Source: an uncultured Flavihumibacter sp. (GTDB taxonomy: Bacteria; Bacteroidota; Bacteroidia; Chitinophagales; Chitinophagaceae). From it: a stretch of DNA of 21,324 nucleotides. Made by a program: the position numbers and the translations under genes. Below, piece after piece: positions 1 through 7,740 of this stretch. Under the pieces are notes generated by a model. The model was not told the DNA's origin, made no database searches, and saw only the letters and a list, made by a program, of their open reading frames with translations. Each line of letters starts with the position of its first letter. Within the stretch, counting starts at the first letter, position 1. The DNA lies in assembly GCA_946482545.1 (NCBI GenBank), contig CAMLRX010000086.1, positions 1 to 21,324 of the forward strand. The letters are read 5' to 3'.

Positions 1-294
1 CCCATGCAGGAAAACCGCAACGGCAAAACATTGCCCTTCAAAGGAAGGGACCACCACACCGAAGCCTTCACCATGTGGATGGCTGGCGGTGGCATCAAAA
101 AAGGACATACCCATGGAGAAACTGACGAGATCGGTTATGCGCCGGTAAGCGGAAGGGTATCTGTTTTTGACGTGCAGGCCACCATCCTCAACCAGCTTGG
201 CTTCGACCATGAAAAACTGACCTACCCCTTCCAGGGAAGAAACTTCCGTCTCACCGATGTGGAAGGAGAAGTGATCAAACAAATTATTGCCTGA
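1..294 (+). CDS. DUF1501 family protein, C-terminal fragment
   Basis: The window begins inside this gene. The frame is open from base 1 (a Pro codon, then a Met codon that is internal rather than a start), and 97 codons remain before TGA. The visible part has the C-terminal signature of DUF1501 proteins: [17 protein letters not shown], then [14 protein letters not shown], then a [19 protein letters not shown] stretch and a closing [15 protein letters not shown] segment. DUF1501 proteins belong to the alkaline-phosphatase/sulfatase-like fold group, are usually Tat-exported, and typically sit beside DUF1549/DUF1553 cytochrome-type proteins; their reaction is not established. The gene stops 18 bases before the isomerase, so the two are probably cotranscribed. 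A DUF1553/PSCyt partner is expected just upstream of the window (inference). Confidence 0.88.
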   Translation, partial: PMQENRNGKTLPFKGRDHHTEAFTMWMAGGGIKKGHTHGETDEIGYAPVSGRVSVFDVQATILNQLGFDHEKLTYPFQGRNFRLTDVEGEVIKQIIA

Positions 295-312
295 CCCCAT
301 AACCCTTAACGA

Positions 313-1224
313 ATGTCCGTTTCCAGAAGAGATTTTATTGCCAGATCAACCGTGCTCGGCAGCGGCGTTTTGTTGCCTTCTACGCGTTTTTCAAAAGATG
401 TCCCAAAAATTCCACCCGCTGTTCCATTGTATGTATTGGCCACCAACTGGGGCTTTAAAGGCAATTGGGATCAGTTTTGCAGCGAGGCGAAAAATGCCGG
501 TTATGATGGCGTGGAAGTTTGGGCACCACCGGAAAATGAAAAAGAGGCCTTTCTTGCAGCCGTGCGGAAATGCGAATTGAAATTCGCTTTTCTCGCGGGC
601 GCTTCTGAAAGCAATTTCAGTAAGCACCTGGCGCAGTTTGAACAGAACCTTGCCAATGCTGCTTCTATGAAACCATTGTTCATCAATTGCCACAGCGGAA
701 GAGATTATTTCCCGATGGAAGAGGGGAAAAAGATTTATGCGCATACAAGGGAGGTTGCGCAGAAAACCGGTATTCCGATTTACCATGAAACGCACCGGTC
801 CAGGTTGATTTTCGCGGCGCACATCACCCGGAACTACCTGCAGGCCGTTCCTTCGCTGGAGTTAACGCTGGATATCTCTCACTGGTGCAATGTACACGAA
901 TCCCTGCTCGACGACCAGCCTGAAGCGGTGGCGCTCGCCATAGAAAGGACGGCGCATATACATGCCCGTATCGGCCACCAGGAGGGCCCACAGGTAAACG
1001 ACCCCCGTGCGCCCGAGTGGAGCAGGGTGGTGGAAAAACATTTTGGCTGGTGGGACGCCGTTGTAGCGGCAAGGATAAGAAAAAAGGCGCCTTTCATCAC
1101 GTTCACGACCGAGTTTGGCCCGGCCAATTATATGCCCACGCTTCCTTACACCAGACAGGAGATCGGTAACCAATGGGAGATCAATAATTACATGAAGGAC
1201 CTCTTGAGAAAAAGGTATAAATAG
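313..1224 (+). CDS. Tat-exported sugar phosphate isomerase/epimerase-like TIM-barrel protein
   Basis: This 303-residue protein starts with a twin-arginine signal (SRRDFIARS, residues 4-12, then a hydrophobic stretch to about 22), so it is likely folded in the cytoplasm and exported to the periplasm. The rest fits the xylose-isomerase-like / AP-endonuclease-2 TIM barrel: a substrate-side segment DGVEVWAPP at 65-73, and candidate divalent-metal ligands E159 (in YHETHR), D187 and H190 (in LDISHW), H217 (in HIHARIGH) and E267 (in TTEFGP). Relatives epimerise or isomerise sugars or keto-sugars; the substrate cannot be read from sequence. Its place between a DUF1501 protein and a heme-c membrane protein suggests a role in periplasmic sugar conversion linked to redox chemistry (inference). 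The ATG at 313 gives the complete Tat motif. The stop is TAG, six bases before the next start and in the same frame. Confidence 0.87.
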   Translation: MSVSRRDFIARSTVLGSGVLLPSTRFSKDVPKIPPAVPLYVLATNWGFKGNWDQFCSEAKNAGYDGVEVWAPPENEKEAFLAAVRKCELKFAFLAGASESNFSKHLAQFEQNLANAASMKPLFINCHSGRDYFPMEEGKKIYAHTREVAQKTGIPIYHETHRSRLIFAAHITRNYLQAVPSLELTLDISHWCNVHESLLDDQPEAVALAIERTAHIHARIGHQEGPQVNDPRAPEWSRVVEKHFGWWDAVVAARIRKKAPFITFTTEFGPANYMPTLPYTRQEIGNQWEINNYMKDLLRKRYK

Positions 1225-1230
1225 TACACA

Positions 1231-2646
1231 TTGAACAACAGCTTTGTTTTTATCGGAAGGTTTCATCCTTTGCTGGTCCATTTGCCCATTGGGATACTGC
1301 TGCTGGCGGTGCTGTTCCAGTTCCTGGCCCTGCGTCCCCGTTTTGAGCCGCTTCGTGCCGCGCTTTCGCTTACCTGGCTTATGGGCGCGGTGGGTGCTGC
1401 GCTTTCCTGTATTTCCGGCTACCTGTTGTCGCAAAGTGGTGGTTATGATGAAATGACCCTTTTATGGCACCAATGGCTGGGCATCGCTACGGCGGTATTT
1501 GCCCTTGTAGGGTATTTTATCAGTAAATCCGGCGTTGCGCGCAAATGGCAACTGATAACGGGTGCACTGATGCTTGCACTGCTCACAGGCGCCGGTCACT
1601 ATGGTGGTACACTCACGCATGGCGCGGACTTTCTTACCGCAACTGCTGCTGAAAATGGCGGAGATGCACCGAAGCCAATCACAGATATTAATGAAGCCAT
1701 CGCCTATGCCGATATCATCGAACCCATCCTGAAACAGAAATGCGCCAGTTGCCACAACGCTGGTAAAAAGAAAGGCGGACTTCAGTTACATACGCCTGAA
1801 TTGTTGATGAAAGGCGGAAAATCAGGTCCCGCATTGTTGGCCGGAGATGCAGACAACAGTGAACTCATCCGGCGCATATTGCTGCCAGTGAGTGATGAAA
1901 AACACATGTCGCCGAAAGGTAAACCGCAAATCACGGCGCAGGAACTGAAGTTGCTGGTATGGTGGATCAGGGAAGGCGCTTCCTTCACCGCGAAAGTAAA
2001 GGAGCTGAAAGCGGATGAAAAAGAGCAAATTGTTTTAACGGCTTTGCAGGGCGAAGGAGGCATGGAGGAGGATATGAAGAATATGCCAGATAAAGATGTT
2101 CCGGCTGAAATGGTGCCACCGGCTCCTGAAAAAGCGATAGAGGCGATAAAAAAGACGGGCGCATTACTGATGCCGGTTTCCACTGCGGGAAACCACCTTT
2201 CCCTCAGTTGTTTGAACGCGCCACAATTTGGGGATGCACAACTGAAACTGCTGGTCCCATTATCGCAACAACTGGTGTTTTTAAACCTGGACAGAACAGT
2301 AATAACAGATGCGGGATTAAAAGAAATTAAGGGGATGCCGAACCTGGTAAGAATCGGGCTGGCTGCTACAAAAATTACAGATGTGGGATTAATGGAGCTT
2401 GCGAAACATCCGTCCTTAAAATACATTAACCTGCAAGGCACGAATGTTTCTGCAAAAGGCTTACTCGCTTTAAAAGGATTGATATCACTCCGTGAAATAA
2501 CGGTATTTCAAACAAATGTTTCGCAGGAAGATACGCAGTTGCTTGCCAAAGCACTTCCCGGCGTAAAGATAGAAATCGGGGGCTATACACTTCCCAAACT
2601 TGCTTCAGATACGGAAAGATTGAGTGTGCCATACAAGAAAGATTAG
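1231..2646 (+). CDS. DUF2231 membrane domain + cytochrome c (PSCyt1-type) + leucine-rich-repeat protein
   Basis: A 471-residue protein with three parts. Residues 1-135 are a four-helix DUF2231-type membrane domain that opens with FIGRFHPLLVHLPIG, with conserved His residues typical of that family. Residues about 155-250 are a c-type cytochrome domain: CASCH at 171-175 is the heme attachment site and M226 (in HMSPKGK) is a good distal ligand. After an acidic, Met/Pro-rich linker (about 265-300), residues about 335-460 hold leucine-rich repeats of the form NLDRTVITDAGL / GLAATKITDVGL / NLQGTNVSAKGL. The start is TTG at 1231: no ATG lies early enough to keep the opening helix, and the previous gene ends only six bases before. 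The architecture is common in Bacteroidota next to DUF1501 and isomerase genes, where it probably carries electrons from a periplasmic oxidation. It meets the protease gene tail to tail, 21 bases apart. Confidence 0.87.
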   Translation: MNNSFVFIGRFHPLLVHLPIGILLLAVLFQFLALRPRFEPLRAALSLTWLMGAVGAALSCISGYLLSQSGGYDEMTLLWHQWLGIATAVFALVGYFISKSGVARKWQLITGALMLALLTGAGHYGGTLTHGADFLTATAAENGGDAPKPITDINEAIAYADIIEPILKQKCASCHNAGKKKGGLQLHTPELLMKGGKSGPALLAGDADNSELIRRILLPVSDEKHMSPKGKPQITAQELKLLVWWIREGASFTAKVKELKADEKEQIVLTALQGEGGMEEDMKNMPDKDVPAEMVPPAPEKAIEAIKKTGALLMPVSTAGNHLSLSCLNAPQFGDAQLKLLVPLSQQLVFLNLDRTVITDAGLKEIKGMPNLVRIGLAATKITDVGLMELAKHPSLKYINLQGTNVSAKGLLALKGLISLREITVFQTNVSQEDTQLLAKALPGVKIEIGGYTLPKLASDTERLSVPYKKD

Positions 2647-2667
2647 CGGTTTCAGCCCTTCAGATTT

Positions 2668-3315
2668 TTACAGGATTTGCAGCGGTGCATATCTCAGTAT
2701 TCCTTCAACAAAAGGAATGGCATAACTCCTTGTGCCATCGCTGTTGGCGCCGATCAGTAAACCTACGATAAAGTGGGAACTGGAAAGAATAATGCTGCCG
2801 GAATTGCCTGGCTGCGAGAATTGCTGTTTTTCAGTGGGCGTGATTTCAATCAGCCGGGAAAAAAGAAAGGGCTGTCCGCACAGTAAAAATTGCATGAGGT
2901 GATTTGTATAGGTTTTGGTGATCTTACCTGTACTGAAATCTCCATTTTCAAGCGGCATATATACGGAGCCGTTTTGCCTGGGTTCAATATATCCTCTCGG
3001 TTTTGTAAGATTGCTGTCTTTCATTTTCCACTGCAGCGTTTCTCCCTGTTCTATCCTGAAAAGAGCCATATCGATCTGGTTAATTTTGTCATTGTCGTTA
3101 TGTGTTTTCAGGGGAACCCAATGGGTGAGTTCCCCTGCCGTAAGTCCGGAGGCTTCGTGCCGGATGAGGTCGCCCACCCTGCAATCGTTCAGGTTGGCGA
3201 TTACATGATTATTGGATATGCCGTATATATCGGGGGAGTTGCCCATGGTAAAGAATCCGCCTACGCAACCTGCACCGCAATTGCCATCCCTTATGATACT
3301 TGTGTTGTTATACAT
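2668..3315 (-). CDS. Trypsin-like (S1-fold) serine peptidase, no signal peptide
   Basis: A 215-residue protein that is essentially one chymotrypsin/trypsin-fold domain. The catalytic triad is readable in order: H37 in YGISNNHVIAN, D82 in NQIDMALFRI, and S172 in QPGNSGSIIL. A closing GLLIGANSDGTRSYAIP segment fits the last strands and the substrate pocket rim. The N-terminus (MYNNTSIIRDGNCGAGC) has no hydrophobic stretch, so no Sec or Tat export is predicted; four early or middle Cys residues (13, 17, 45, 146) are present. It resembles stand-alone bacterial SNNHV-type trypsin-like peptidases rather than DegP/HtrA proteins, since there is no PDZ domain. It is the last gene of a three-gene minus-strand operon, 12 bases after the secreted 727-residue protein. 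Its substrate is unknown; cleavage of a partner from the same operon is an inference only. Confidence 0.85.
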   Translation of the reverse strand: MYNNTSIIRDGNCGAGCVGGFFTMGNSPDIYGISNNHVIANLNDCRVGDLIRHEASGLTAGELTHWVPLKTHNDNDKINQIDMALFRIEQGETLQWKMKDSNLTKPRGYIEPRQNGSVYMPLENGDFSTGKITKTYTNHLMQFLLCGQPFLFSRLIEITPTEKQQFSQPGNSGSIILSSSHFIVGLLIGANSDGTRSYAIPFVEGILRYAPLQIL

Positions 3316-3327
3316 ACGCGGTTTTTT

Positions 3328-5511
3328 TTAATCGGCCCAGCTATCTTTCCTGGAGGTGAAAAAATGAAAGAATGTGACGTCCACCGCAACAAAAACACCA
3401 TACCTTACAGCATTGGCTTTGTAAGTAAATCCATCCTGCGCTATTTTCCGCAGATCGGGTGTATAGTTGCAGGCTGCTCCCACAACAACGGGCGAATTGT
3501 TGAAATGCCACATCACCTGAGCGCCGGGAGAGAAAAATTGTTTGAAGCCGATTTCCGGTGCGGAGTCAACTGTGGTATCACTGTTAAGCCTGTAGTTCAG
3601 CACTGCGCCCAGGTCCACCAGTTGGATGCCTATATTCATACTCCCATGTTTGTTCTGTTGTGCCCGCGCTTTCAATTTGTTTTTGCTCATGGGATGGAAG
3701 CTGAAATCGATTCCTATGGGAAGATAAGGGGCAGCCGAAAAGCTGTGGAATGGTTTCTTGCTGCTTCCGGGGATGATATTGCCTGAATTGTCAACAGGAT
3801 ATTTCTTTACGGTTTCCTGCCCAAGCAGTATTCCGGGATGTGCGCTTAGCGACATGGTAAATCGCTTTGTGTTCTTCACCATGTAACTTCCTTTTGGCAC
3901 CAGTTCATTCAAAGCTGCTTCCACTTCTGACGCTTCTTTAGCGGAAAGGATGTTCAGCAGGAAACTGCCATAGCGCTGAAGTTGAGCTGTTGTATTTTCC
4001 AGTGCAGGATCGCTTCTGTCTTTTTTGAGCTGGTTCATTACGCCAATGGCGCCATCCAGCACCTTGCCATATTCCTGTGCAGCGATACCTTCTCCCATTT
4101 CAATGGCGTACCTGAAATACTTTTCTACTTCTTCGTTAAAGGCGATAGCGCTCATTCCTATATTATTTTTTGCCAGGAATTCCACGCAAACGGGATATAA
4201 GCGGAAAGCAATTTCAAAAAGTTTCCGCGTATCCGTTGCAGTAAGTGTTGTTTTTCCGGCCGCAACGATTTTCTGAAAATCCTGTGCGATTACCACCATT
4301 TCCGTGAGCAGCATTTTAAAGCGTCCAAGGAGAGTTTCAACTGATCCGCTCAGGTCGATGCCTGAACCTGCATCACCCATTGCGAACCTTAATTGGGTGC
4401 TGTTCCGGGCGTACGTCAGCTTAAGGAGCAGAAGCCATTCTTCGGATTGAAGTTTGCGCAAAGCATCCAACTGTATTGTTTTGTAAGTATCATTATTTTC
4501 GAGGGTGCCGGCTACACCAAGGAGTACATCGGCAAGTACGGTGAGCCTTTTGAAGGCGGCCCTGTCGGTTCCGGTCAGATAGCCGGATGCCATGCCACTG
4601 ATACCGGACACAAGGTGCTCCTTCATGTAGAGGCGCTGTGTAATATTCATACTGCCGGAAATCGTGGCGATGAGTTCGTTTTTAGTATTGTCAGCCAGTC
4701 CCGGGTGAAAGGTAGTTATTACTTTCTCCAGGTATGGTTCCTGTTGCAGCAGTGAAGGGATTTGATGGAAGTCTTCCCTGATGGCGGCCTTCCATTTGTC
4801 GCCGTATTTGGCAAGGTTCAGGCTATTGTCTGCAATGAATGCTTTTGTGACATCAAGGGATTGCGTGAGTACAGGACTTATGATGCTATTGTTGCTGAGC
4901 TTATCGTACCAGCTCCTCAGGTAGGCTTCCACCAGTTGTTCTTTTGCTCTTCTTATGATAAAATCGGTGATGCCATATAGGATAGCTGTTTCATTAAAAG
5001 CGAAGGCGGATTTTTCATTTGCCGAGTGCCCCAGATAATTCTCCGGGAATTCGCTGATGCTATGAAGCAAAGGGAACGCGGCCGGGAAATTCTTCACTTT
5101 CAGAAGTTCGCTGTCCTTATGGGTTTGCAGCAGCCATGCTATGGCGATAAGTTCCTGTTCCAGTTGTTTTTTTTCGGAAGAAGAAAGCGTTGTTCCCGCT
5201 ACAACTGGTGGCGGAGCGGCCAGTGCTCCTGCCGGTGGTGGCGCTGCCAGTACACCCGCGGGTGGGGGCGTACCTGCGGGCGCGTAGGCATCTTCTTTTT
5301 TACGGCTTCTGATCAGTTCCGTTTCATAAGGTGCGGTATTGATGTTGGCGGATGCCGGGAGGTTGCCATTCTTATCGAGAACAATTTTGTATTTGCCAAG
5401 GTCTTCTTTCAGCAGTAGCATAAGTTTACTGTCGGTGAAGTAGTTTTCCTGTGCATATGTTGCACCTGCTGGCAGGATACACAGTATAAGGAGTATAGTT
5501 CTTGCTTTCAT
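3328..5511 (-). CDS. Secreted helical protein with beta-rich, possibly outer-membrane, C-terminus (function unknown)
   Basis: I do not recognise a named family. The 727-residue protein opens with a Sec signal peptide (MKARTILLILC...ATYA, cleavage about residue 20/21; the Cys at 11 is not in a good lipobox). Residues 21-75 form a small N-terminal segment. Residues 78-106 are an Ala/Pro/Gly linker with two copies of PPPAG(V/A)LAA. Residues about 108-550 are almost entirely helical. The last ~180 residues (from about 550) switch to alternating, aromatic-rich beta strands with GIQLVDLGAVLNYRL, a FFSPGAQVMWHFNNSPVVVG segment and VRYGVFVAVDVTFFHFF, which looks like a small beta-barrel or beta-sandwich. 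It is the middle gene of a minus-strand operon, 33 bases after the membrane protein and 12 before the protease. Likely a cell-envelope component; its activity is unknown. Confidence 0.8.
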   Translation of the reverse strand: MKARTILLILCILPAGATYAQENYFTDSKLMLLLKEDLGKYKIVLDKNGNLPASANINTAPYETELIRSRKKEDAYAPAGTPPPAGVLAAPPPAGALAAPPPVVAGTTLSSSEKKQLEQELIAIAWLLQTHKDSELLKVKNFPAAFPLLHSISEFPENYLGHSANEKSAFAFNETAILYGITDFIIRRAKEQLVEAYLRSWYDKLSNNSIISPVLTQSLDVTKAFIADNSLNLAKYGDKWKAAIREDFHQIPSLLQQEPYLEKVITTFHPGLADNTKNELIATISGSMNITQRLYMKEHLVSGISGMASGYLTGTDRAAFKRLTVLADVLLGVAGTLENNDTYKTIQLDALRKLQSEEWLLLLKLTYARNSTQLRFAMGDAGSGIDLSGSVETLLGRFKMLLTEMVVIAQDFQKIVAAGKTTLTATDTRKLFEIAFRLYPVCVEFLAKNNIGMSAIAFNEEVEKYFRYAIEMGEGIAAQEYGKVLDGAIGVMNQLKKDRSDPALENTTAQLQRYGSFLLNILSAKEASEVEAALNELVPKGSYMVKNTKRFTMSLSAHPGILLGQETVKKYPVDNSGNIIPGSSKKPFHSFSAAPYLPIGIDFSFHPMSKNKLKARAQQNKHGSMNIGIQLVDLGAVLNYRLNSDTTVDSAPEIGFKQFFSPGAQVMWHFNNSPVVVGAACNYTPDLRKIAQDGFTYKANAVRYGVFVAVDVTFFHFFTSRKDSWAD
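5194..5280 (-). repeat. Ala/Pro-rich linker repeat within the secreted protein
   Basis: These codons specify residues 78-106 of the secreted 727-residue protein. Two adjacent nine-residue units (PPPAGVLAA, PPPAGALAA) and a partial third (PPPVVAG) correspond to a degenerate 27-base tandem repeat. It separates the signal/N-terminal segment from the helical body and is likely a flexible periplasmic spacer. Such tracts can change copy number by slippage. Confidence 0.7.
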
Positions 5512-5544
5512 TTTATAATAGTTTAAGGTGGAGAATGGACTGCT

Positions 5545-7311
5545 TTATTTTAGCGGAATAGCACCCATGGGTGGTGCATCATTTGAAAGGGGAACTTTTG
5601 GGTCATCACCATCATGCTGGTACGGATCGTCTGGATCAGGGTTCCTTTGTGGATCAGGGTTGTTAGGGTCGTATTTACGGGAGATATGGCTTTTGGCCCA
5701 TTCCCATATTCTGTCACTGAATACGGCCCCTACAAGGCAGGTGAAGAAAAGCACATAAGGGTCGGGGTTACTTGCGCCGTTATTTATGATGGCGATACCG
5801 CCTTTGGTGGCAAGAAATATGACGATCGCGGCGGCGAACCCTCTTATTATAACGATATGGACATCCCTGATCAGTGGAAGCGTGGTATTCCCGTTCCGCT
5901 GTATATTTACGAAACTTGAAATGGCGGCACCCAGCATGCCAAAACCGAACATGCCAAAAAGCAATAGCAGGTCGGTGTTTTTAGGAACGATCAGCCAGGC
6001 GGCCATTTTCCCGGGCCATCCCCATTCGTCGCCGGGCCTGGGCGGCTGGGGCGGTTGTGCAAATTCGCCGGAAGGAATTCTGTCAACGAAAATGGGCGAA
6101 GGTGTTGAAGCAAGGGAAAAATAATTATTGAAAAAAGGAGGCGGGAGATTGTCGTTTGAAAATCGTTGTAACTCTTTTAAGAAGCCATCATAATTCGCGT
6201 TAAGTTCCTGTATCCATCTTCTGAGATAATAAAAGAATTCAGTCTCAATCTGCGCTTTTTCATTCTGAAAAGTCTTGTTATGAAATTGCATTTCGTTATC
6301 AAGGTAAAACTGAAGGTCGCGCTGATAGTTTCGCTTTAACGGTGCCGATCCTTCCGTGTTGCTGATATTTCTTTCCAGCATGGCCTTGTGCATTTGAAGA
6401 GAACTGTCAAAGGTTGTAAGCGCCACATTGAATTTTGATACCCTTCGTTCTAATATGCTGTACTGGTCCCGCACTGCCTTCAGCAGCAGATTGTTGTTCC
6501 CCTTCAATAAATCACGCGATGCTTCCAGCGGAAGGCTATCCTCGGTACTACGCGATATTTTTGCAAAAAGCAAGGTGCTGTCGTCCTTGAAAGATTCCAT
6601 ATTCAGTCGCAAACTGTTTACAGGAAAGTTTGCAAACAGGTTGTGCGCAGTGGTGTCTTTCCCTGTATTGGCATTTTTCGCCGCGATTTCATCCTCATTA
6701 TAAGGAATCGCAATAGTTACACAAATGATGATGTATAAACTGACCAGCATTAACGCGATCAGGGCAAGGTTTTGCCGGAATTTGTTGGTGAAGTTGAAAG
6801 CGCCGGTATTAAAAAATGTCCATGTTTTCTTCCAACCTGCCAAGAGCCTGTCTCCAATCAGGTAATTCTTTGCGCTTTTATCGTAAAACAATCCAAGCAG
6901 TAAGGCGTGTAGTAAAATGGCAATAATAAGTCCGGTAAGTACTTCGAGCGTAAATAGATTGGTGATGATGTACTGGATGAAATTTCCAAAGAAGGAACCC
7001 AGGTAATCAGCGGCATAAGCCGGATCGGGATCTTTTTTTCCCTTGTCCTGTTCACCAATATAACTGATCCATTTGGTGGTGCCTTCCAGCACGAAAAGCA
7101 GAAGTTTTGCCGGAAATACGAACACTGCATGAAAAAAAGCAGGCTTAATAACGCTTGCCGTCCCCATGGTGAGCAATGAAACGGGAAGGGTTTTCCCAAA
7201 GATGCCAGGACGGAAAAACAGCCTGCGATAGCCTGCAAAAAAAAGTCGGATCAGTGCGGCCATCAGCAATAAAAGCAGGACCGGAATACCAAACGCGATA
7301 ATAATAGTCAT
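5545..7311 (-). CDS. Polytopic membrane protein with large coiled-coil-like soluble loop (function unknown)
   Basis: No named family is recognised. With the ATG at 7309-7311 the protein has 588 residues; an in-frame TTG 16 codons upstream would add a polar leader before the first helix and is less likely. Predicted membrane helices lie near residues 3-25, 56-76, 121-143, 182-203, 447-469, 486-509 and 518-537. Between helices 4 and 5 lies a soluble region of about 240 residues with a long helical, coiled-coil-like core (about 255-385) ending in a Pro-rich segment (416-427, QPPQPPRPG). The tail (546-588) is hydrophilic with repeated NPDP and many Asp residues. The closing helices (VHIVIIRGFAAAIVIFL, then VLFFTCLVGAVFSDRIWEW) form a compact three-helix module. 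It is the first gene of the minus-strand operon, so it probably anchors the secreted and protease-fold products (inference). Confidence 0.82.
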   Translation of the reverse strand: MTIIIAFGIPVLLLLLMAALIRLFFAGYRRLFFRPGIFGKTLPVSLLTMGTASVIKPAFFHAVFVFPAKLLLFVLEGTTKWISYIGEQDKGKKDPDPAYAADYLGSFFGNFIQYIITNLFTLEVLTGLIIAILLHALLLGLFYDKSAKNYLIGDRLLAGWKKTWTFFNTGAFNFTNKFRQNLALIALMLVSLYIIICVTIAIPYNEDEIAAKNANTGKDTTAHNLFANFPVNSLRLNMESFKDDSTLLFAKISRSTEDSLPLEASRDLLKGNNNLLLKAVRDQYSILERRVSKFNVALTTFDSSLQMHKAMLERNISNTEGSAPLKRNYQRDLQFYLDNEMQFHNKTFQNEKAQIETEFFYYLRRWIQELNANYDGFLKELQRFSNDNLPPPFFNNYFSLASTPSPIFVDRIPSGEFAQPPQPPRPGDEWGWPGKMAAWLIVPKNTDLLLLFGMFGFGMLGAAISSFVNIQRNGNTTLPLIRDVHIVIIRGFAAAIVIFLATKGGIAIINNGASNPDPYVLFFTCLVGAVFSDRIWEWAKSHISRKYDPNNPDPQRNPDPDDPYQHDGDDPKVPLSNDAPPMGAIPLK

Positions 7312-7530
7312 AACTACAGTTTTTGTGGGTAGGTGATAAGGTGAATCAGCAGCGCACAAGGGAATAGCGTTGGTTTATATAGGGACGCGGTGTAAATGTG
7401 GCGGAGTGTAAGTTTTCTGGTTCATAAGATGAAGGTTGGTTTGGTTAAATGTCTTTCGAATGTAGAAAATATTTTTTATATATAAATAGGGGCTATTTCC
7501 CCTTTTTAGTCAATCGATCGTCTCCTTATT

Positions 7531-7567
7531 GGTAAAACCTGAAACCTGTCTTTTCAGGTATTATACC
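7531..7567. promoter_or_regulatory. Dyad element between divergent operons
   Basis: ACCTGAAA (7537-7544) and TTTCAGGT (7552-7559) are perfect inverted 8-mers with a 7-base spacer, flanked by an outer GGTA (7531-7534) / TACC (7564-7567) pair. The nested symmetry in a divergent promoter region fits an operator or a short RNA hairpin. No long T-run follows directly, so a terminator is less likely. Which protein might bind is unknown. Confidence 0.5.
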
Positions 7568-7684
7568 GTTCAATTTAAAATGATGTAAGCTGAATTTTCA
7601 TTGCTTTCCGGCATGGGCAATATTAAGGCAGCAGTAATTTAGTATTGTGCATCAGCCATCGCTTTTTGCCATAGATGGAATAAC

Positions 7685-7712
7685 TTGCAACTGTCTGTGT
7701 CTTTTAAATTGA
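7685..7712 (+). promoter_or_regulatory. Candidate Bacteroidota-type promoter of the DUF2264 gene
   Basis: TTG at 7685-7687 and TAAATTGA at 7705-7712 are 17 bases apart, close to the Bacteroidota -33 TTG / -7 TAnnTTTG pattern. Transcription would begin near 7719, about 20 bases before the preferred ATG. The -7 match is imperfect. Confidence 0.35.
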
Positions 7713-7740
7713 AGATGTATTGCAGCATAGGATCAAACAC

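Larger units (their letters stand above)
7312..7740. other. Divergent intergenic region, no gene seen
   Basis: This 429-base stretch separates the minus-strand membrane/protease operon from the plus-strand DUF2264 gene and should hold both promoters. No convincing coding frame is present. It contains an AT-rich core (about 7467-7486), a short GGGG/CCCC stem followed by a T-run at about 7487-7506, a CGATCG palindrome at 7514-7519, and the dyad at 7531-7567 listed separately. I could not place a confident promoter for the minus-strand operon. Confidence 0.6.

Noticed and set aside
862..1434. 190-codon minus-strand frame
   Set aside because: Antisense to the isomerase and DUF2231 genes, with a basic, unstructured translation.
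2914..2922. Further copy of TTTGGTGAT
   Set aside because: It lies inside the protease coding region with no promoter-like partner at the right distance, and is a reminder that the 9-mer can occur by chance.
2890..3786. 298-codon plus-strand frame
   Set aside because: Antisense across two well-supported minus-strand genes (protease triad, secreted protein), with no domain of its own.
5610..5690. Repeated NPDP codons at the end of the membrane protein as a possible repeat element
   Set aside because: Explained as a short acidic, Pro-rich protein tail; too degenerate to call a DNA repeat.
7447..7464. TACATTCG-like -7 element on the minus strand for the unknown operon
   Set aside because: No TTG-type -33 element at a suitable distance, so not called as a promoter.
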